From Flavobacterium araucananum (GTDB lineage: Bacteria > Bacteroidota > Bacteroidia > Flavobacteriales > Flavobacteriaceae): a DNA stretch of 64,000 bases. Shown piece by piece: positions 8,608 to 18,868 of the stretch. Location: assembly GCF_002222055.1 (NCBI RefSeq), contig NZ_MUGS01000034.1:62001-126000 (forward strand), written 5' to 3'. The position numbers and the translations under genes are program-made. The first letter of the stretch is position 1, and each line of letters begins with the position of its first letter. The notes beneath the pieces were generated by a model, which saw nothing but the letters and a program-made list of their open reading frames with translations, was not told where the DNA came from and searched no databases.

Positions 8608-9654
8608 ATGAAGGCAACAATTACAGCTATAGGTGGCTTTGTACCAAGTTCTATACTTAGTAATGAGATGATTTCAAAAATTGTTGATACTACTGGAGAG
8701 TGGATAGAAAAAAGAACAGGTATAAAAGAACGAAGAATAGCCAAGGATGAAAATCAGGCGACCTCTGACCTTGCTTGTGCTGCAATCGAAAATTTATTAG
8801 AAACTTATGATATAGATCGTTTAGAAATTGATGGTTTGGTACTGGCAACTGCCACACCGGATCATCTGTTAACGCCTACAGCTAGTAAAGTATGTCAATT
8901 AAGCGGATTTACCAATGCATTTGGATTTGACCTGAATGCAGCTTGCAGTGGCTTTTTGTATGCTCTCGAAATGGCAACTACGATGATCGAAAGCGGACGA
9001 TATGAAAAAATTATTGTGGTTGGAGCAGATAAAATGAGCTCGATAGTAGATTATGAAGACCGTAATACTTGTATTCTTTTTGGCGATGGTGCAGGAGCAG
9101 TGCTTTTAGAGAAAACAACATTAGATTATGGTGTGATGAAAAGTATTTTGCGAACAGATGGTAGTGGTACATCTGCTTTGATGGTACCTGCCGGAGGTTC
9201 TAAAATTCCTGCAAGCATGCAGAGTATTGTACACAAACAACATTTTATAAATCAGGAAGGAGCATTTGTGTTCAAACGAGCAGTCGAATCGATGACAAAT
9301 GTTTCTAAAGAGGCTCTTGCCGGAAATAACCTGAATGTCGAAGATATTGACTGGGTGGTGCCACATCAGGCTAATCTTAGAATTATTAATGCCGTAAGCG
9401 AAAGCCTGAATATTCCAACTGAAAAGGTAAAAGTAAATATCGAACGATACGGTAATACCACATCTGCAACGATCCCGTTATGTCTTTGGGATTTTGCAGC
9501 TGATTTTAAAGAAGGTCAAAATATATTGATTACGACTTTTGGAGCTGGTTTTTCATGGGGTGCTACTTGTGTAAAATGGGGCGTGATGAGAAAACACAGA
9601 GATTCTCATTCCAGAAAAAAAGATAAAGAACTTGAGCACGATTTGATGTATTAA
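8608..9654 (+). CDS. 3-oxoacyl-ACP synthase III-type ketosynthase (FabH-like)
   Basis: The 348-residue protein carries the full KAS III triad: Cys113 in NAACSGF, His253 in VPHQANLR and Asn283 in RYGNTTSA. It also has the family's C-terminal GAGFSWGATCVKW. KAS III condenses acetyl-CoA or a branched primer with malonyl-ACP to start fatty acid synthesis. The final 20 or so residues are a charged Lys/Arg/Glu-rich tail beyond the usual end. It is not next to plsX, rpmF or fabD, so it may be a second paralogue, for instance for branched-chain or specialised lipid priming. Confidence 0.9.
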   Translation: MKATITAIGGFVPSSILSNEMISKIVDTTGEWIEKRTGIKERRIAKDENQATSDLACAAIENLLETYDIDRLEIDGLVLATATPDHLLTPTASKVCQLSGFTNAFGFDLNAACSGFLYALEMATTMIESGRYEKIIVVGADKMSSIVDYEDRNTCILFGDGAGAVLLEKTTLDYGVMKSILRTDGSGTSALMVPAGGSKIPASMQSIVHKQHFINQEGAFVFKRAVESMTNVSKEALAGNNLNVEDIDWVVPHQANLRIINAVSESLNIPTEKVKVNIERYGNTTSATIPLCLWDFAADFKEGQNILITTFGAGFSWGATCVKWGVMRKHRDSHSRKKDKELEHDLMY

Positions 9655-9733
9655 TACAGGAATTAATCGAAGCTCTGGTTATTGATTATTTCGCTTAATT
9701 TATAAAGCAAAATTTAAAAATAACCTAAAATTC

Positions 9734-9770
9734 AAAAAGTCCCATTCGCAGCTGCGAATGGGACTTTTTT
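9734..9770. terminator. Strong intrinsic terminator
   Basis: 9734-9769 is a perfect palindrome built on AAAAAGTCCCATTCGCAG with its mirror, ending in a T-run. It lies 80 bases after the ketosynthase gene. The remaining gap to about 10047 has no recognisable gene. Confidence 0.92.
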
Positions 9771-10047
9771 GCTTTAAAATCCTAATGAATACTTACAAAA
9801 TTAAGCCTTAGATTTCTTAAGGGCTTTGTTTTAGCCTGCTCGGGTATTTTTTTAATAAATATGCAATATGTTTTAAATCAGGTATTTATACGCTGATGTA
9901 TTTCGTTTAGTTTAACGATTTTTGTGTGTTTAAAATAAAATCTTACAAAATAACACTACTTTGTAAGTAAATAAAACGCTTTGTTGCTATTCAGTCTACT
10001 CTTACAATAATTCTGCCTATTTTCTAATCCTTTAAAACCCTAAAATT

Positions 10048-10128
10048 ATGAAAACAAGAAGTCCCCCAATTTTTTACAAAGATTTTGAATATGAAAAAAT
10101 GATTAACCCCTTAAATCAAATCTTATGA
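10048..10128 (+). CDS. Possible 26-codon upstream ORF
   Basis: ATG 10048 opens a 26-residue frame (MKTRSPPIFYKDFEYEK...) whose TGA stop (10126-10128) overlaps the protease ATG (10125-10127) as ATGA. This is the geometry of translational coupling. The peptide is hydrophilic and has no recognisable domain. It could be a leader that couples or attenuates protease translation, or simply chance. Confidence 0.35.
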   Translation: MKTRSPPIFYKDFEYEKMINPLNQIL

Positions 10129-13037
10129 AAAATTTATACAAAATTGCCCTCTTTTGTGTCTGCGGAATTGGTTATTCGCAAACGCAAAATGATATTGAAA
10201 TTATTAAATCGAATACCAATCTTTCAGAGCTCGAATCTTTGAGTGTCAGGTTCAAATCAGAATCGGATAAAAACAAAGAAAGAGCCGTTAGTCTGGCGAG
10301 AACCAATGGCTGGAGTATCACTTATATTAATAAAGATGGTACACAAAGCGAATTGATAGATGTTACTGCCGACGGGAAATTTCCGGTTTATTTTACTCCT
10401 GAAAATGTTAACGCTGCAAAATCTACACGAGCCAATTATTTGAATTCCGGTGGTGGTTTAGGACTTAATCTAAACGGACAATCGATGACGGCTTATGTCT
10501 GGGACGGGGGCGCTACGCTACCTACTCATAATGAGTTTGGCGGCAGGGTTTCTATTCTTGACGGAGTTACTGCTATTAATCCGTCGAGTAACAATAGCCA
10601 GCATGCCAATCATGTTACGGGTACTATTGTGGCAGCAGGATCTGTGGCAGCAGCAAAAGGGATGGCCAATCAGGCAAATGCTAAAACAAATGACTGGAAT
10701 AGTGATCTCGCCGAAGCAACAACAGCTGCTGCAAACGGAATGTTACTCTCGAATCATTCGTATGGCTGGGCTACCAGAAATAGTGCAGGAGCAGTTTTAA
10801 TAGCACCATGGCAATTTGGAGCCTATCAGACTATTGCAAGAGATTGGGATAATGTGATGTTCAATGCGCCGTATTATCTGATGGTCAAAGCTGCCGGAAA
10901 TGACGGAGGTGATAATACCGCCAATACAAGTCCGTTAGGGGGTTTTACTGCTTATGATAAGCTAACAGGATTTGGTACCTGCAAAAACAATCTTGTTATT
11001 GCCAACGCCAATGATGCCGTTATTAGTGCTACAGGAGCATTGACAAGTGTTACAATTAATGGATCCAGTAGTCAGGGACCTACAGATGATTTAAGAATCA
11101 AGCCCGATCTTACCGGAAACGGAACTTCTGTATATTCGACAGCGACACTTACTTCGCCTACGATTACACCGCTAATAAATACCAGTTATGGTAATGCAAC
11201 CGGAACTTCTATGGCATCGCCAAACGTGACCGGAACATTGCTTTTGTTGCAACAGCATTATAAAAATCTAACCGGAAATTTTATGCGTGCAGCAACCTTA
11301 AAAGGATTGGCTTTGCACACTGCAGACGATGCGGGAGCTGTAGGTCCTGATGCTATATTTGGATGGGGTTTGCTAAATGCAAAATTTGCGGCAGAGACTA
11401 TTACAAAAAACGGAACATCGGCAATTATTCAGGAAAGTACCCTGGCTAACGGAGGAACTTACACACTATCTGTAACATCAGATGGTGTAAATCCGCTGAT
11501 AGCTTCAATTTCCTGGACAGATCCTGCCGGAGTAGCTTATTCTGGAAGTACAGCTAATATTGGCACTGCAAAATTGATCAACGATTTAGACATTCGTGTA
11601 ACCAACTCGGCAGGAACGAATTTTCCGTACAGATTATTAACAGCAACTACAAATGGTTTAGGCGATAACACCAAGGATCCTTTTGAACGCATTAGTATTG
11701 TTGGGGCTGCGGGCAATTATACCGTAACAGTAACCCACAAAGGGACTTTGGTAAACAGCAGTCAGAAATTTTCGGTTATTGTAACAGGAATTGCTGTACC
11801 GGATTTGTACATAAAAGACAGACCTTATGATATTGGATTACAGCCAAATCCGGATTCAGGACCTATGTGGATTAGTGAGGACATCTGGGTAAGACAAAAT
11901 ATTGATGGTGGTGTGGTACACGAAAATCCGGAATATAAAGTGAGTTCACCAAACGGAGTTTACATAAAAGTATACAACAAAGGAACTGTTGCAAGTACTG
12001 CAGGAAAAGTAAAACTTTATTTTGCAAAAGCTTCTTCAGGCTTGACATGGCCTACAAATTTTGTCAATTTTGTTGTGGGTACGGTAGTTCACGGCGATGA
12101 AATAGGAGAGGTAAATATTCCGTCTATCGCAGCCGGTGGTAATGCTACTGTAGTTATCCCTTGGTACCCGCCAAATCCTGCTGATTTTACGTATGATCAA
12201 CATCATTTTTGTTTAGCCGCAAGAATAGAATCTCAGGGAGATCCTATGTTTAATGAGCAAACAAATGTAAGCATCGCTGCAAATGCAAAAAACAATAATA
12301 ACATTGCCTGGAAAAATCTAAGTGTTTACAACTTAAATACAACAGATTTTGTAGCTCCTACAGCAGTATTTATTAGAGGTATTAAATCTAAAACTGTAAA
12401 TATAAGATTTGCAGATAAAGGATTTAACGAAGAATTTAAAAATAATTTCTTTGATCTGGGAGGTACTATCGAAGCAACACTGGATCCAAAATTATTTGAA
12501 AGAGCAGAAGCAAACGGAAGTTTGAAAGGAGTAAGAATTCTGGATAAAAATAAAATTCTTATTGCTTCAAGAGAAGCATACATAGCAAATTTACCAATTG
12601 AGATTAATGAAACTTTTGGAATCACGTTTGACTTTAGGGTAGCAAAAGATTTCCCGGCAGATCAACAAATTGCATTAGACCTTGTTCAGGAAGATGCGAG
12701 AAGTCGCGAACTGGAAGGCGGTGAACGTTTTGCACTTGTAAAAGCAGGGAAACCTAATACGAAAGGAAATGAAATTGCCCTTACAGAAGCAGCAGAATCT
12801 CGCTTGGTTACCATTTATCCTAATCCTACAGATGGAATTCTTAAAATAAGTATAAACAATGAGGAGCAGGGAACTTTAAAAATAACCAGTATTTATAACA
12901 AAGTTGTTTTTGAAGGAAAAACGAATAAAGAACGAGAGTTTAATGTAAACATTGCAAAACAACTTCCGGGTATTTATATCGTTCAGTTTACTGCTGATAA
13001 CGGAACAGTAACAACAAAAAAAATTATTAAAAACTAA
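10125..13037 (+). CDS. Secreted S8 (subtilisin-like) protease with T9SS sorting domain
   Basis: The protein has 970 residues, with a signal peptide at 1-18 (MKNLYKIALFCVCGIGYS). The S8 catalytic triad is visible: Asp127 in YVWDGG, His160 in HANHVTG and Ser362 in GTSMASPN. A P-domain-like beta region follows at about 440-555, then a CARDB-like or Ig-like region at about 570-720. Residues 895-970 are a type A T9SS sorting domain (IYPNPTDGILKI ... KQLPGIYIVQF ... TKKIIKN). The protein should be exported by Sec and then moved across the outer membrane by T9SS, to act on extracellular protein or peptides. It is monocistronic, between two strong terminators. Confidence 0.93.
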   Translation: MKNLYKIALFCVCGIGYSQTQNDIEIIKSNTNLSELESLSVRFKSESDKNKERAVSLARTNGWSITYINKDGTQSELIDVTADGKFPVYFTPENVNAAKSTRANYLNSGGGLGLNLNGQSMTAYVWDGGATLPTHNEFGGRVSILDGVTAINPSSNNSQHANHVTGTIVAAGSVAAAKGMANQANAKTNDWNSDLAEATTAAANGMLLSNHSYGWATRNSAGAVLIAPWQFGAYQTIARDWDNVMFNAPYYLMVKAAGNDGGDNTANTSPLGGFTAYDKLTGFGTCKNNLVIANANDAVISATGALTSVTINGSSSQGPTDDLRIKPDLTGNGTSVYSTATLTSPTITPLINTSYGNATGTSMASPNVTGTLLLLQQHYKNLTGNFMRAATLKGLALHTADDAGAVGPDAIFGWGLLNAKFAAETITKNGTSAIIQESTLANGGTYTLSVTSDGVNPLIASISWTDPAGVAYSGSTANIGTAKLINDLDIRVTNSAGTNFPYRLLTATTNGLGDNTKDPFERISIVGAAGNYTVTVTHKGTLVNSSQKFSVIVTGIAVPDLYIKDRPYDIGLQPNPDSGPMWISEDIWVRQNIDGGVVHENPEYKVSSPNGVYIKVYNKGTVASTAGKVKLYFAKASSGLTWPTNFVNFVVGTVVHGDEIGEVNIPSIAAGGNATVVIPWYPPNPADFTYDQHHFCLAARIESQGDPMFNEQTNVSIAANAKNNNNIAWKNLSVYNLNTTDFVAPTAVFIRGIKSKTVNIRFADKGFNEEFKNNFFDLGGTIEATLDPKLFERAEANGSLKGVRILDKNKILIASREAYIANLPIEINETFGITFDFRVAKDFPADQQIALDLVQEDARSRELEGGERFALVKAGKPNTKGNEIALTEAAESRLVTIYPNPTDGILKISINNEEQGTLKITSIYNKVVFEGKTNKEREFNVNIAKQLPGIYIVQFTADNGTVTTKKIIKN

Positions 13038-13055
13038 TTTTTTTCGTTAAGTATG

Positions 13056-13097
13056 AAAAATTCCATTCGCCGTTTGGCGAATGGAATTTTGTTTTTT
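13056..13097. terminator. Bidirectional terminator between convergent genes
   Basis: AATTCCATTCGCC and GGCGAATGGAATT pair around a short loop, with an A-run before and a T-run after. The element lies between the protease and antiporter stop codons and can serve both strands. Confidence 0.9.
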
Positions 13098-14674
13098 TAA
13101 ATATAGCGTAATTTCTCTTCTTCGATATCCAGATAATGCATTTGTCGTCTGATAACAGATTCGTCTAATGTTTTATCGTCTCTGTTTTTATTGATTAGCC
13201 ATTGCCTTTGCTGATTTAATAAATCAAGATAAATTTCTTTTAGATCTTTACTTATTGAGTCATCATCGATTTCATTACTCAGCTGTTCCCATTTTTGAAT
13301 CAATTGTTGCAATGAGGTGTTATTTTCGATATGATCGTTGTAATTTGTCTTGAGATACTCTAAAGCATATTCGGCCAATTCTTTTCGTAAAAGATTGTAG
13401 GCTTCATCACGCGGTAAAGGACTATCGTAGACATCCGTAAGTTTAATTTTTCGGATAAAGTAGGGCAGTGTTAATCCCTGAATTACCAATGTTAAAAGGA
13501 TAACAATAAAAGTAATAAACAAAATCAGGTTTCGTTGCGGGAACCCATTACCATTGTTCAGGTATACGGGTATCGATAATGCAGCTGCCAGGGATACAAC
13601 ACCTCTCATTCCGGTCCATCCCAATATAAAAGGAGTTTTGTAACCCGGATTTCTTCTGTCGGCAACCGTGATAAAATTACGGGCGATGAGTGTAACAATT
13701 ACAGCACCATACGAAGACAATATTCGGCTCACTATCAAAACAAAAGTAATCAGGACACCGTACCCAATTGCGGTTGTGATACTAACGGCTTCAAGTCCTT
13801 TTGTTATTTCGGGTAAATCTAAACCAATTAGCATAAAAACGAATCCGTTTAGGATAAAACAAAAGCTTTCCCATACATTTATGCCTTGCAAACGAGATTT
13901 ACTACTTAAAAAACGGTGTCGGTTATTAGACAAAAGCAATCCGCCGCTTACTACTGCCAATACTCCGGAACTATGAACTTCTTCGGCAGCGAGATAAATA
14001 ATATAAGGCGTAATAAGGGATAAAACAATATCGACATTGGCATCTGTAGGCAAATATTTATGTGCTTTCATAAAAAGCCAACCAATAAATAACCCAATTG
14101 CCACACCGCCAAAAATCATCCAGCTAAAGCTTACTGCGGCTTTATAAAATATAAATTGCTCAGTTGCTACGGCAATCATTGCAAATCTGAAAATGATTAG
14201 GGAAGAGGCGTCGTTTAGTAAACTTTCGCCTTCTAAAATTGACGAAATAGTTTTGGGCACTTTAACAAATTTCAAGATCGCACCGGCACTTACCGCATCC
14301 GGAGGTGATACGATTCCGCCCAAAACAAAACCTAAAGCCAATGAAAAACCCGGGATAAAATAATTGGCGACTAAGGCTACAGAAAGTGCGGATACAAAAA
14401 CGACTACAAAAGCAAAACTCGTAATAATACGTCGCCAGCGCCACATTTCTTTCCAGGAAACTGTCCATGCCGCTTCATACAATAATGGCGGCAGGAATAT
14501 AAAGAAGATAAGTTCAGGTTCGATTTTTATTGCGGGTACACCGGGAATAAAACTAATAGCCAATCCTGCCAGTACGAGTAATATAGGGTAAGCTACTTTT
14601 ATTTTATTAGCCAACATAATGAGCAATAAAATAACAATTAATATACCCAGATAAAAAGGAAAATTATCAAGCAT
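13097..14674 (-). CDS. CPA1-family Na+/H+ antiporter
   Basis: The 525-residue protein has about 11-12 hydrophobic segments over residues 1-420, then a soluble tail of about 100 charged residues ending LDIEEEKLRYI. Core CPA1 motifs are present: FFIFLPPLLYEAAW, GGIVSPPDAVSA and EGESLLNDASSLI, the last carrying the Asn-Asp pair that binds Na+/H+. It exchanges cytoplasmic Na+ for external protons at the inner membrane. The stop codon lies on the terminator shared with the protease. The AraC gene upstream is 20 bp away in the same direction, so the two may be co-transcribed. Confidence 0.92.
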   Translation of the reverse strand: MLDNFPFYLGILIVILLLIMLANKIKVAYPILLVLAGLAISFIPGVPAIKIEPELIFFIFLPPLLYEAAWTVSWKEMWRWRRIITSFAFVVVFVSALSVALVANYFIPGFSLALGFVLGGIVSPPDAVSAGAILKFVKVPKTISSILEGESLLNDASSLIIFRFAMIAVATEQFIFYKAAVSFSWMIFGGVAIGLFIGWLFMKAHKYLPTDANVDIVLSLITPYIIYLAAEEVHSSGVLAVVSGGLLLSNNRHRFLSSKSRLQGINVWESFCFILNGFVFMLIGLDLPEITKGLEAVSITTAIGYGVLITFVLIVSRILSSYGAVIVTLIARNFITVADRRNPGYKTPFILGWTGMRGVVSLAAALSIPVYLNNGNGFPQRNLILFITFIVILLTLVIQGLTLPYFIRKIKLTDVYDSPLPRDEAYNLLRKELAEYALEYLKTNYNDHIENNTSLQQLIQKWEQLSNEIDDDSISKDLKEIYLDLLNQQRQWLINKNRDDKTLDESVIRRQMHYLDIEEEKLRYI

Positions 14675-14694
14675 TCTTTATAATTTATAAAATT

Positions 14695-15591
14695 TTAGTT
14701 TAGACTTCGATATTCAATTGGCGTATAACCGGTATTCTTTTTGAACATTCGATTAAAATGCTGCGGGTATTTAAAACCCAGTTCAAACGCAATCTGACTT
14801 ACAGATTTATCCGTATCAAAAATGCGTTCTTTGGCTAAGTTAATTAATTTTAGCTGAATGTGTTCCTGAGCAGATTTTCCGGTTTCTTTTTTGATTAAAT
14901 CTCCAAAATAATTAGCCGAAAGATGCAAAAGCCCCGCAAAATAACTTACAGAAGGCAAACCCATATCCTGAGCCGTTTGAGACAGGAAATATTCATTTAA
15001 TATGTTTTCGAATTTTGATAAGATATCAGTGTTGATATTCTCCCGCGTGATAAACTGCCTGTCGTAAAAGCGAACACAATAGTTTAATAAAAGCTCTATA
15101 TTATTGGTGATAATGCTTTTGCTGTGTTTATCAATAGACTGGCTTAATTCATATTCTAATTTGCCGTACAAATCTTTTATAATTTGTTGTTCTTTTAAAG
15201 ACAAATGCAGCGCCTCGTGCGAATCATAAGAAAAGAAAGAATACTGATTGATGTTTTTTGCCAGCGTAGTGCCTTTTATGAGGTCAGGATGAAATAAAAG
15301 GACCAATCCTGTAGGCAGATAATCATCCGGATTATTTATCTCAATGACTTGTCCCGGAGCAAGAAACACCATCGTACCATCATCATAGTCATAGTTATTG
15401 CGTCCGTACTTTAATTCGCCGCAATTTCCTGCTTTCAAAAATATAGCATAAAAACTAAAATGCATGCGGGTATGATTGGGTAGTGCTTTGCTGGTCGAAT
15501 TATCAAATACACTTATAAGAGGATGTTGCGTTTCAACACCTTTTAATTGATTGTATTGCACAATTTTTTCAAGTTTTATAATAGGATCCAT
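14695..15591 (-). CDS. AraC-family transcriptional regulator
   Basis: The 298-residue protein has an N-terminal cupin-like sensing region (residues about 30-150, with FLAPGQVIEI) and a C-terminal double helix-turn-helix at about 195-298. The latter contains AKERIFDTDKSVSQIAFELGF and the signature HFNRMFKKNTGYTPIEYR. It is divergent from the aldo/keto reductase, which is a common layout for a regulator and its target. A TAnnTTTG box for this gene lies at 15617-15624 on the minus strand. Confidence 0.92.
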   Translation of the reverse strand: MDPIIKLEKIVQYNQLKGVETQHPLISVFDNSTSKALPNHTRMHFSFYAIFLKAGNCGELKYGRNNYDYDDGTMVFLAPGQVIEINNPDDYLPTGLVLLFHPDLIKGTTLAKNINQYSFFSYDSHEALHLSLKEQQIIKDLYGKLEYELSQSIDKHSKSIITNNIELLLNYCVRFYDRQFITRENINTDILSKFENILNEYFLSQTAQDMGLPSVSYFAGLLHLSANYFGDLIKKETGKSAQEHIQLKLINLAKERIFDTDKSVSQIAFELGFKYPQHFNRMFKKNTGYTPIEYRSLN

Positions 15592-15616
15592 TTTGGTATT
15601 CTTTAAATTTATAGTA

Positions 15617-15624
15617 CAAATATA
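15617..15624 (-). promoter_or_regulatory. -7 box of the AraC-family gene
   Basis: On the minus strand this reads TATATTTG, a match to TAnnTTTG, 26 bases before the AraC start. It lies in the roughly 200-bp divergent region shared with the aldo/keto reductase. Confidence 0.5.
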
Positions 15625-15790
15625 GTGTACAGATTATTAGTACGTTAACCGTAGTATTCAAATCAGTAAAAATGGTAAGAATAGCAGTAATATGTATAAA
15701 AGAAAGCTTTTAATATTAAAGGAACTTTGTAGGGTCAAAATGATAGACAAATTAGTCAAAAAAATAATAATAATATAAAGAATTTAAATT

Positions 15791-16771
15791 ATGGAAAAAA
15801 GAATATTGGGAACACAAGGATTAGAAGTATCGGCTCTTGGATTGGGCTGCATGGGGTTAAGTTTTGCTTATGGTACTGCAATAGACAAACAATACGCAAT
15901 AAAAATAATCAGAGAAGCTTACGAACAAGGGATAACCTTTTTTGATACGGCAGAAGCTTACGGTATTGCCAATGAAGAGTTGGTAGGAGAGGCATTGAAC
16001 CCGTTTAGGAAAGAAGTTGTTATTGCTACTAAATTTGGTTTTAAAGGCGGAAACGCGCTTAACGGACAAGATAGTCGCCCGGAAAATATCAGAGCCGTTG
16101 CCGAAGAGTCTTTAAGACGCTTAAAAACAGATGTTATTGATTTGTTTTACCAACACAGAGTAGATCAAAACGTGCCAATAGAAGATGTTGCAGGAACTGT
16201 AAAAGATCTTATACAAGAAGGAAAAGTAAAACACTTTGGACTTTCGGAAGCTGGCGTGTCATCGATACGAAAAGCCCATGCAGTACAGCCTGTAACAGCT
16301 TTGCAAAGCGAATATTCGATTTGGTGGAGAGAACCGGAATTGGAAATTTTGCCTGTACTCGAAGAATTAGGAATTGGTTTTGTACCATTTAGCCCTTTAG
16401 GAAGAGGTTTTTTGACAGGTGCAATCAATGCGAATACCAGTTTTGAAAGTACTGATTTTAGAAATTCGCTACCTCGTTTTAGCGAAGAGAACAGAAAAGC
16501 AAATCAAAAATTGATTGATCTTTTAGCCGGAATTGCTACTCAAAAAGGGGCAACGCCTGCTCAAATTGCATTGGGTTGGCTCTTAGCGCAAAAACCATGG
16601 ATAGCCCCAATTCCGGGTACAACAAAATCAAACCGATTGACTGAAAACATTGGCGGAGCAGCTGTTAATCTTTCTGTAGACGATGTTAAAAAAATTGATG
16701 ATGCTTTTGCTCAGACTACGATTCAAGGTGATCGATATCCTGCACATTTGCAAAAAGCAGTAGAGAAATAA
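15791..16771 (+). CDS. Aldo/keto reductase (AKR13-like)
   Basis: The 326-residue single-domain TIM barrel carries the AKR tetrad: Asp52 and Tyr57 in FFDTAEAYG, Lys81 in IATKFGF and His122 in YQHRVD. The C-terminal NADPH-binding signature IPGTTKSNRLTENIG is present. It resembles the YakC/AKR13 group, which reduces aldehydes and ketones with NADPH. Its position opposite an AraC regulator suggests induction by the compound it reduces. A weak AAATAAG/CTTATTT hairpin follows the stop. Confidence 0.92.
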   Translation: MEKRILGTQGLEVSALGLGCMGLSFAYGTAIDKQYAIKIIREAYEQGITFFDTAEAYGIANEELVGEALNPFRKEVVIATKFGFKGGNALNGQDSRPENIRAVAEESLRRLKTDVIDLFYQHRVDQNVPIEDVAGTVKDLIQEGKVKHFGLSEAGVSSIRKAHAVQPVTALQSEYSIWWREPELEILPVLEELGIGFVPFSPLGRGFLTGAINANTSFESTDFRNSLPRFSEENRKANQKLIDLLAGIATQKGATPAQIALGWLLAQKPWIAPIPGTTKSNRLTENIGGAAVNLSVDDVKKIDDAFAQTTIQGDRYPAHLQKAVEK

Positions 16772-16870
16772 AAAATAAGCTCCCAAAAGAACTTATTTAG
16801 TGTATTTTATATACAACAAACCCGTTGGGTGTAGTTACTTCATCTGTTCGCTTCGCTTGGGTAAAAAAAA

Positions 16871-17020
16871 AATTAACACATAGAAACATAGATTTTTTTT
16901 TAGCTAAAAAGAAGGCAAAAAGAAATACATTTCTATCACATAGCTTAGTTATGTGTATTTAAATAAGTAAAATGCCTTTTTTTGAAGGTACAAAAGCTAT
17001 GTTTCGATGTGTTAAAATTT
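16871..17020. repeat. Short inverted-repeat element, copy A
   Basis: The left end (from 16871) reads AATTAACACATAGAAACATA and the right end (16991-17020) contains AAAAGCTATGTTTCGATGTG, an imperfect inverted repeat. Flanking AACCCGTTGGGTG (16819 on) and CATCCAAC (17027 on) extend the symmetry. It is about 150 bp with no ORF. Copies B, C and D have the same ends. Confidence 0.8.
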
Positions 17021-17038
17021 ATTTCATCCAACATTTTA

Positions 17039-18505
17039 TTATTTACTTTTCTTTAGAGCGTCGAGTAGTTCTACCAGATCTACAATTGCATAAGTCGACG
17101 AATAGTCTGATACGGCATACGGTAATATCAGGCTATTGTTATGTATAATAGCACCGCAGGAATAGACCACATTAGGAACGTAACCTTCCCGCTCGTCTTC
17201 TAATGGTGAAAGGAGCGGTTCTTTTAGTCTTCCAATTTCTTTAGACGGGTCATCGAGATCAAATAACGAAGCACCAATACAATAACGTCTCATGGTACCA
17301 ACACCATGTGTTATAACGAGCCAGCCTTCGGTAGTCCATAAAGGAGATCCACAATTTCCTATTTGTGTAAACTCCCATGTATAACGGGGTTCTTGCAGGA
17401 GTATAGGAGAGTTCCATTGTGTTACTCTGTCAGAATACATAATATAATTGTTTACGCCATCGATCCGGGCGAGCATTGCATATTTGCCTTTTATTTTTCT
17501 GGGAAACAATGCCAGATTTTTATTTTGAGCACCAACACCATGGAGCGGCATTACTCTAAAGGTATAAAAATCTTCGGTCGAAATAAGTTTAGGCAATATA
17601 GCATGACCATTATAAGCTGTATAAGTTGCCATAACGCGTACAGAATCATCATCATCGACAAAACGCACAAAACGTGCATCCTCGATACCACGGCTTTCAG
17701 AATCGGATATTGGAAAAATAACCCGTTCTGTAATATCTGAATCATGCTTGAATTGTAAATCATAAAATGAATTCGCCAGCCAGATTATTTCTTCAAGTGC
17801 AGTTCTTCGTTCCTGACGAATCAAGGGATCACTTAAAGCTGTACTGACCATACTTTTTAAAACGGCGAACTCAAATTCATCCGGCAAGTCCTGCATAATC
17901 TGAGCAATGTATTTATCCTGAGTATGCATTTCGGATAACTTCAATAAAAATCGCTCTTTATTGAATAAACTTTTATGCTCAATCTCGGCTTTATCAATAT
18001 TATGCCCAATTTTCATAACCTGAAGGTTGTTGTCTCTATCGAGAATTCCTCGTCTGAAAACAATAGAAGAAATATGACCTTCGCCTGTTGCCCGAAAAGA
18101 AATTATAACGCGTTTTTCGCCTGCTTCGAGACCGGACTGGTCAAAATCCTCGACAATAGAGGGGTTAAAAATTGCGGCAGATTCTATTGCATATTCCATA
18201 GTGCAATAAGAACCTATGAGCATTTTTCGATCAAGAGAGATCGCTTCATAATCAATTTGCATGGCTTCAATTAAACCTCTGATTTTTTCGCAATGTTTAA
18301 AAAATATTGCAGAAATATTTCGATGGCGTCTCGCAAATTCCCGTAACGTTTGTTCCAGGGTTTCTAATACCTGCTTTTCGTCAAGCATCATTATACGAGT
18401 CACCATTTGTTGGGTTCGTTCATCACCATTCATAAAATATCGGGCAACAACTCTTTTAGAATCAGGGGTAAATAATATATTCTTGCGTATGACGGATACT
18501 CGCAT
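17039..18505 (-). CDS. GH130-family glycoside phosphorylase/hydrolase-like protein
   Basis: The 488-residue cytosolic protein has an N-terminal helical extension of about 170 residues, followed by a five-bladed propeller. It has the characteristic GIEDARFVRF block (the GxEDPR-type motif that carries the catalytic Asp in GH130), and later LFPRKIKGKYAMLARIDG and NCGSPLWTTEGWLVITHG. GH130 enzymes phosphorolyse beta-mannosides. The extended N-terminus fits a subgroup whose substrate is less certain. No mannan-utilisation genes are adjacent. Confidence 0.85.
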   Translation of the reverse strand: MRVSVIRKNILFTPDSKRVVARYFMNGDERTQQMVTRIMMLDEKQVLETLEQTLREFARRHRNISAIFFKHCEKIRGLIEAMQIDYEAISLDRKMLIGSYCTMEYAIESAAIFNPSIVEDFDQSGLEAGEKRVIISFRATGEGHISSIVFRRGILDRDNNLQVMKIGHNIDKAEIEHKSLFNKERFLLKLSEMHTQDKYIAQIMQDLPDEFEFAVLKSMVSTALSDPLIRQERRTALEEIIWLANSFYDLQFKHDSDITERVIFPISDSESRGIEDARFVRFVDDDDSVRVMATYTAYNGHAILPKLISTEDFYTFRVMPLHGVGAQNKNLALFPRKIKGKYAMLARIDGVNNYIMYSDRVTQWNSPILLQEPRYTWEFTQIGNCGSPLWTTEGWLVITHGVGTMRRYCIGASLFDLDDPSKEIGRLKEPLLSPLEDEREGYVPNVVYSCGAIIHNNSLILPYAVSDYSSTYAIVDLVELLDALKKSK

Positions 18506-18833
18506 AATAAGTCTGTTTTTTTAAGTGTTATAAAAATTACTTCAGGCAGGTTACATTAAATTTGGCTTTGAAAAATGTAAGTATACCTGTTTGAGTTTAC
18601 AAAATCTATCTTTATATAGGTTAAAATAATTAGGCCCAATAGGGTATTATTATTTTTAATTCTAAACAAGTTAGTGATTTTGCTAACGAAAAAAAACTTT
18701 TTTTTTAAACTTTTACGAATCCTTAACTTCTTAAGACCTGCATTATATTACAAATAGAAATTGAAAATAATGTTGTTCTTTTCTGTACTATTTATACAAT
18801 AGGCCGGAGGATAAGGCAAGTTCCGGATTGCAA

Positions 18834-18868
18834 AAAAAAATAACCATTAGCTATTAATGATTATTTTT
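18834..18868 (-). terminator. Terminator of the 47-codon ORF
   Basis: On the minus strand, AATAATCATTA pairs with TAATGGTTATT across a short loop and is followed by a long T-run. The stem includes the ORF's stop codon. Confidence 0.5.

Noticed and set aside
13668..13976. 102-codon plus-strand frame inside the antiporter gene
   Set aside because: It is the antisense shadow of a well-supported membrane transporter.
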